From Rhodococcus sp. IITR03 (GTDB lineage: Bacteria > Actinomycetota > Actinomycetes > Mycobacteriales > Mycobacteriaceae), in NCBI GenBank assembly GCA_001017865.1, contig LATQ01000376.1, positions 1 to 11,620 on the forward strand: a stretch of 11,620 nt of DNA, given 5' to 3'. The notes below the pieces were generated by a model. That model made no database searches, was not told where the DNA came from, and was given only the letters and a program-made list of their open reading frames with translations. Position numbers and translations under genes: made by a program. Shown piece by piece: positions 8,560-11,620 of the stretch. Each line of letters starts with the position of its first letter. Positions within the stretch are counted from its first letter, which is position 1.

Positions 8560-8580
8560 TTCAATAGTTTTACATTTTGA
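8560..8580. repeat. AT-rich box, copy 1 (downstream of MarR and TetR)
   Basis: Starts TTCAATAGTTTTAC and continues to ATTTTGA, a sharp AT-rich island in GC-rich surroundings between the convergent TetR and MarR genes. It shares TTCAA...ACATTTTG with the box at 9191-9211, and 12 of 14 bases of TTCAA-x-A-x-TTTTAC with the box at 9241-9254. Possibly an extra regulator site or the relic of a promoter. Confidence 0.4.
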
Positions 8581-8608
8581 TGACCGTGGAGAGCCCTACC
8601 CCCCGCAC

Positions 8609-9147
8609 TCAGTCGCGCGATTGGATCTCCCGGCCCGCGGCGGCCGTCGCGAGCTTTTCGAGCAGGCCGATGAGGATGGTCTGCTCGGGCTTGCTGAGCA
8701 CGTCCGTCCAGGTCTGCTCGCGCCGATTGTGCTGGTGGTAGGTGCTCACGATGGCGTCGCGGCCGGTGTCGGTGAGGGCGAGCACGACCGAGCGGCGGTC
8801 GCGTTCGGACCGCTTTCGTTGCACCAGACCGTCCCGTTCGAGCGTCTTGACCAACGCCGACACCGCGGCCCGGCTCATCCCGGACAACTTCGCCACATGG
8901 GTCGCATCGCTCGGCCCGCACAGCCACAGCGCGAAGAGCACCCGAAAACCCGGCCAGCTCCAGCCGCGGGGGCGGTGCACCGTCGATTCGAGGTCGTACA
9001 CCAGGCATTGGCCAGACGAGTCAGCTCGAGCACCAATCGCATGGATTGCGGATCGACCTCGGGGAAATCGCGGGTGGTCTTGCGCACCGCGAAGTCCACG
9101 AACCCGAGAAGGTCCAGGTCATCGGCACACATGTCGGTCTCGGTCAC
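8609..9147 (-). CDS. MarR-family transcriptional regulator, one frameshift
   Basis: Winged-helix regulator, divergent from the MBL/monooxygenase pair and probably controlling it. The start is GTG at 9147 (product MTETDMCADDLDLLGF); the ATG at 9132 is an alternative, and no strong ribosome-binding site marks either. The wHTH contains ATHVAKLSGMSRAAVSALVK and TLERDGLVQRKRSERDRRS, whose DRR is the typical wing signature, then VVLALTDTGRDAI. One break near 9004-9005 is solved by one added C: LTRLANALVYDLESTVHRP instead of a shift at LANAW. Corrected length is 179 residues, slightly longer than the typical 140-160 because of its N-terminal helix. It is convergent with TetR, leaving a 96-base gap. 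The ligand is unknown; aromatic acids are common for MarR proteins beside flavoprotein monooxygenases. Confidence 0.85.
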
Positions 9148-9190
9148 GGCGTCAGCTTAACCGCCTACCCACGCCGTGCACCCAATTTTG

Positions 9191-9211
9191 TTCAAACCCT
9201 TGCACATTTTG
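9191..9211. repeat. AT-rich box, copy 2 (in the MarR/MBL control region)
   Basis: Starts TTCAAACCC and ends GCACATTTTG. It shares the TTCAA start and ACATTTTG end with copy 1 at 8560-8580, at nearly the same spacing. It lies over the predicted -35 of the MBL promoter, where a repressor or activator site would be effective. Confidence 0.4.
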
Positions 9212-9229
9212 TGTGACTGCCCTTACAGT
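9200..9229 (+). promoter_or_regulatory. Putative promoter of the MBL-monooxygenase operon
   Basis: A -35 TTGCAC (9200-9205) is followed by an 18-base spacer and a -10 TACAGT (9224-9229). The predicted start is near 9236, with a leader of about 35 bases before the ATG at 9271. An inverted repeat (9211-9235) covers the spacer and -10. Confidence 0.45.
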
Positions 9230-9235
9230 CGACAC
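9211..9235. promoter_or_regulatory. Candidate MarR operator
   Basis: An inverted repeat pairs GTGTGACTG (9211-9219) with CAGTC-G-ACAC (9226-9235), with a 6-base loop and one bulged G. It overlaps the predicted -10. Its place in the divergent MarR/MBL region is typical of MarR operators; binding is inferred. Confidence 0.42.
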
Positions 9236-9240
9236 AGATG

Positions 9241-9260
9241 TTCAAAAATTTTACGAATGG
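9241..9260. repeat. AT-rich box, copy 3 (leader of the MBL gene)
   Basis: Starts TTCAAAAATTTTAC, matching copy 1 in 12 of the first 14 bases. It lies just downstream of the predicted transcript start and ends in the GGAG ribosome-binding site region of the MBL gene. A second binding site for the same regulator, or an AT-rich leader, are both possible. Confidence 0.35.
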
Positions 9261-9270
9261 AGTCAGTTCC

Positions 9271-10229
9271 ATGGCCCTGTCCTTCGCCTCCTCCGCCGAC
9301 CTCGGCGAGAAGCAGCAGACCCTCGAGGTTCTCGCCGACGGGGTCTACGCCCTCACCGCCGAAGGCGATCCCAACCTCGGCGCCATCGAGGGCGAAGACT
9401 TCCTCGTGTGCTTCGAAGCGCTCGCCACCCCCGTCGCCGCCCGCGAGTGGCTGGCCAAGCTGCGCGAACACACCGACAAACCGGTCCGTTATCTGGTGCT
9501 GTCGCACTATCACGCCGTCCGCGTCCTCGGCGCCTCCGCCTTCGAGGCCGAAACGATCATCGCCCACGAGAACACCTACAAGCTCATCGCCGAACGCGGC
9601 CGCGAGGACTGGGAATCGGAGTTCGGGCGCATGCCGCGCCTGGCCAAGGGCGCCGACAGCGTCCCCGGATTGACCTGGCCCACCGTGACATTCGCCGATC
9701 GCATGACCATCGACCTCGGCGGTGACCGGGGCGAGCTGGTGCTCGAGCATCTCGGCCGCGGCCACACCGAGGGCGACATCGTCGCGTGGCTGCCCAAGCA
9801 GAAGATCCTCTTCGCCGGGGACCTGGTCGAAGCCCAGGCCGCGCTCTACACCGGCGACGCCTTCCACCGTGATTGGGCGACCGACACCCTCGACGGCGTC
9901 AAGGCGTTCGGTGCCGAGGCGCTGATCGGTGGCCGCGGTGCGGTCAGCCGCGGCCGCGCCGAGGTCGATGCCGCGATCGAGCAGACCCGCCACTTCCTCG
10001 ACACCATGATCTGTGAGGTCGGTGCGGTGCAGCAGCGCGGCGGCACCCTCAAGGAAGCCTTCGAGGCCACCCACGCCGCCCTGCACGAGCAGTACGGCCA
10101 CTGGCCGATCTTCGAGCACTGCCTGCCTTCGACGTCTCGCGCCTGTGGGACGAACTGTCCGGCATCGAACGCCCCGTCATCTGGACCGCCGAACGCGACC
10201 GCGCCGTCTGGGCACAGCTGCAGAGCTGA
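9271..10229 (+). CDS. Metallo-beta-lactamase-fold protein with altered metal motif, one frameshift
   Basis: The ATG at 9271 follows GGAG (9259-9262) with 8-base spacing and is preferred to the in-frame ATG at 9238. The MBL fold shows in LEVLADGVYALTAEGDPN, VRYLVLSHYHAVRVLGASA (79-84 region), LEHLGRGHTEGDIVAWLP (His165) and ILFAGDLVE (Asp184). The usual HxHxDH is HYHAVR, keeping the first two His but replacing Asp and the third His by Val83 and Arg84. One metal site is therefore probably missing. One break near 10126-10127 is solved by one added C, giving CLPFDVSRLWDELSGIERP and ending ...AVWAQLQS at the TGA at 10227-10229. Corrected length is 319 residues. Left uncorrected, the frame runs on into the next gene and mimics a fusion. 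The monooxygenase starts 22 bases later, so they form one operon. It may be a hydrolase for a product of that enzyme; the substrate is unknown. Confidence 0.83.
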
Positions 10230-10251
10230 CCCACCCGAGGAGAACACGCTC

Positions 10252-11620
10252 ATGGCCATCACCACTCGTCACTGTGGCACGGTCGCCGTCGTCGGCAACG
10301 GACCGGTCGGGCAGACAGCAGCCCTGCTGTTGGCCCGCTGGGGAATCCGCGTCGTACTGCTCGACTCGCGCCCCGCACGCGATCCCATCGGCTCCAAAGC
10401 CATCTGTCAGCAACGCGACGTCCTCGAGGTGTGGGAGACCGTCGGCATCGGCCGCCGGCTCGCAACCGAAGGCGTCACCTGGGACATCGCCCGCACCTTC
10501 CACCGGGACACCGAACTGTTCGCCCAACCCTTCGTCGATCACTGCCCCTCGGAGTTCCCGCCCTTCGTCAACATCTCCCAGGCCCGCACCGAACAACTGA
10601 TGGACCAGGCCATTGCGGCGCAACCGCTGATCGAGGTGCGCTGGGACCACGCGGTCACCGGCATCGACCAGGACACCACCCGAGCCCAGTTGCGCTGCGC
10701 GACGAGCACGGGCGAGTCACCGTCACCGCCGACTACGTCGTTCTCGCCGCCGGATCCCGAGGCGCCGAACTGCGCGACCAACTCGGCGTCGGCTTCCCCG
10801 GCCGCTCCTTCGACGACAAGTTCCTCATCTGCGACATCAAAGCCGACATCCCCGGATGGGCCAATGAGCGGCGCTTCTACTTCGACCCGGAGTGGAACCC
10901 CGGCCGGCAGGTGCTCATCCACCCCTGCCCGGACTCGACCTTCCGCATCGACTGGCAGGTGCCCGGCGACTACGACCTCGACGAGGAAACCACCAGCGGC
11001 GCCCTCGACGCCCGGATCCGACAGATCATCGGCGACGTCGACTACGAGATCGTCTGGAAGTCCGTCTACCGCTTCCACGCCCGACTCGTCCGCAGCATGC
11101 GGGTCGGACGCGTCCTGCTCGCCGGGGACTGCGCCCACATCGTCTCCCCCTTCGGCGCACGCGGATTGAACTCCGGTGTCCTCGACGCGGAGAACGCCGC
11201 CTGGAAGCTCGCCTACGTCCTACGCGGCTGGGCAGATGAGTCCCTACTCGACAGCTACGACACCGAACGGCGCGGAGCAGCCCTCGAAAACATCGAGGTC
11301 ACCTCCGCCACCATGGATTTCTTGGTACCCCAGAACGACGAACAGCAACGCCACCGCCAGACGATCCTCGACGCCGCCCACACCGACGACACCGCCCGCC
11401 GCCAAGTCGACTCGGGACGACTGTCCGAGCCCTTCTGGTACGTCGACTCCCCCCTGACCACCGCCGACCCACAACGCCCGTTCACCGCCGCCCCGAACGC
11501 GGTCATGCTCCCGCCCCAGTACCCGGCGTGCTGATCCCCGATGTCCGCGTCACCGTCCCCGGCCACGGCAGCACCCGACTGCGCCCGCTCACCGCACCGG
11601 ATTCCTCCTGCTGCACGGCG
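10252..11620 (+). CDS. Class A FAD monooxygenase (MhpA/phenol-hydroxylase type), partial at 3' end, three frameshifts
   Basis: NAD(P)H- and FAD-dependent hydroxylase of an aromatic compound. The ATG at 10252 follows GAGGAG with 9-base spacing. The N-terminus has the FAD motif VAVVGNGPVGQTAALLLARWG (GxGxxG about 15-20), then GSKAICQQRDVLEVWETVG. The C-terminal FAD motif is VLLAGDCAHIVSPFGARGLN, followed by SGVLDAENAAWKLAYVLRG. Breaks, each fitting one missing C: near 10695 (restores AQLRLRDEHGRVTVTADYVV), 11522-11524 (restores QYPGVLIPDVRVTVPGHG), and about 11595 (restores TGFLLLHG, close to the end of the family's core). The gene runs off the window with about 457 residues visible. The family's mid-protein DG motif (typically CDGARS) is changed here to AAGSRG. 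The exact substrate is unknown; MhpA-like phenylpropionate hydroxylases are only the best-known relatives. Confidence 0.87.

Noticed and set aside
9238..11169. A 643-residue open frame joining the MBL protein to the monooxygenase
   Set aside because: It exists only because a missing base at about 10126 shifts the MBL gene into the frame of the next gene. Correcting it gives a natural MBL stop at 10227-10229 and a separate ATG with a strong ribosome-binding site at 10252.
1967..11597. Programmed ribosomal frameshifting as the explanation of the breaks
   Set aside because: The breaks occur in nearly every gene, lack a shared slippery motif, and some genes have two or three; sequence error is far simpler.
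1..11620. CRISPR arrays, insertion-sequence ends, rRNA, riboswitches
   Set aside because: No regularly spaced repeats, transposase motifs, terminal inverted repeats with duplications, or conserved RNA cores were seen in either strand.

Overview
The window is GC-rich with strongly GC-biased third codon positions, and it has actinobacterial-type gene content: a short-leader amine operon and TetR, MarR and AbiEii-like families. A Rhodococcus/Gordonia/Nocardia-like mycolic-acid actinomycete is the best guess. This is inference; no RNA gene or marker fixes the genus.

Layout. 1-370 (+) holds a broken AbiEii-like nucleotidyltransferase entering from the left edge. 371-611 is non-coding and includes a dense palindrome cluster. 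612-840 (-) is a truncated SnoaL-like gene. 888-2482 (-) is a YtcJ-type amidohydrolase. 2483-3024 is non-coding, with a few dyads and a hairpin pair. 7685 down to 3025 (-) is a compact operon: APC permease, cupin, flavin amine oxidase, aldehyde dehydrogenase. 7686-7845 is a divergent control region, followed by a TetR regulator (7846-8512, +). A MarR regulator (8609-9147, -) faces it. A second divergent control region (9148-9270) then drives a metallo-beta-lactamase-fold protein (9271-10229, +) and a class A flavoprotein monooxygenase (10252 to beyond the right edge, +).

How it may work. The left operon reads as import of an amine or amino compound (permease), oxidative deamination to an aldehyde (amine oxidase), and oxidation to an acid (aldehyde dehydrogenase). 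The amidohydrolase may release the amine from an N-acyl or N-formyl precursor, and the TetR protein is the likely local regulator. The right part looks like a MarR-controlled module for hydroxylating an aromatic compound. Substrates cannot be read from the sequence.

Key caveat. Every long gene except the cupin is interrupted by one to three single-base frameshifts, nearly all fitting loss of one C (coding sense) in a short C run. Restoring one base per site gives in-frame, family-length proteins in every complete gene. This points to systematic indel errors in the sequence rather than pseudogenes. I therefore annotate whole genes across these breaks and give the break positions. The two leftmost remnants look more seriously broken.
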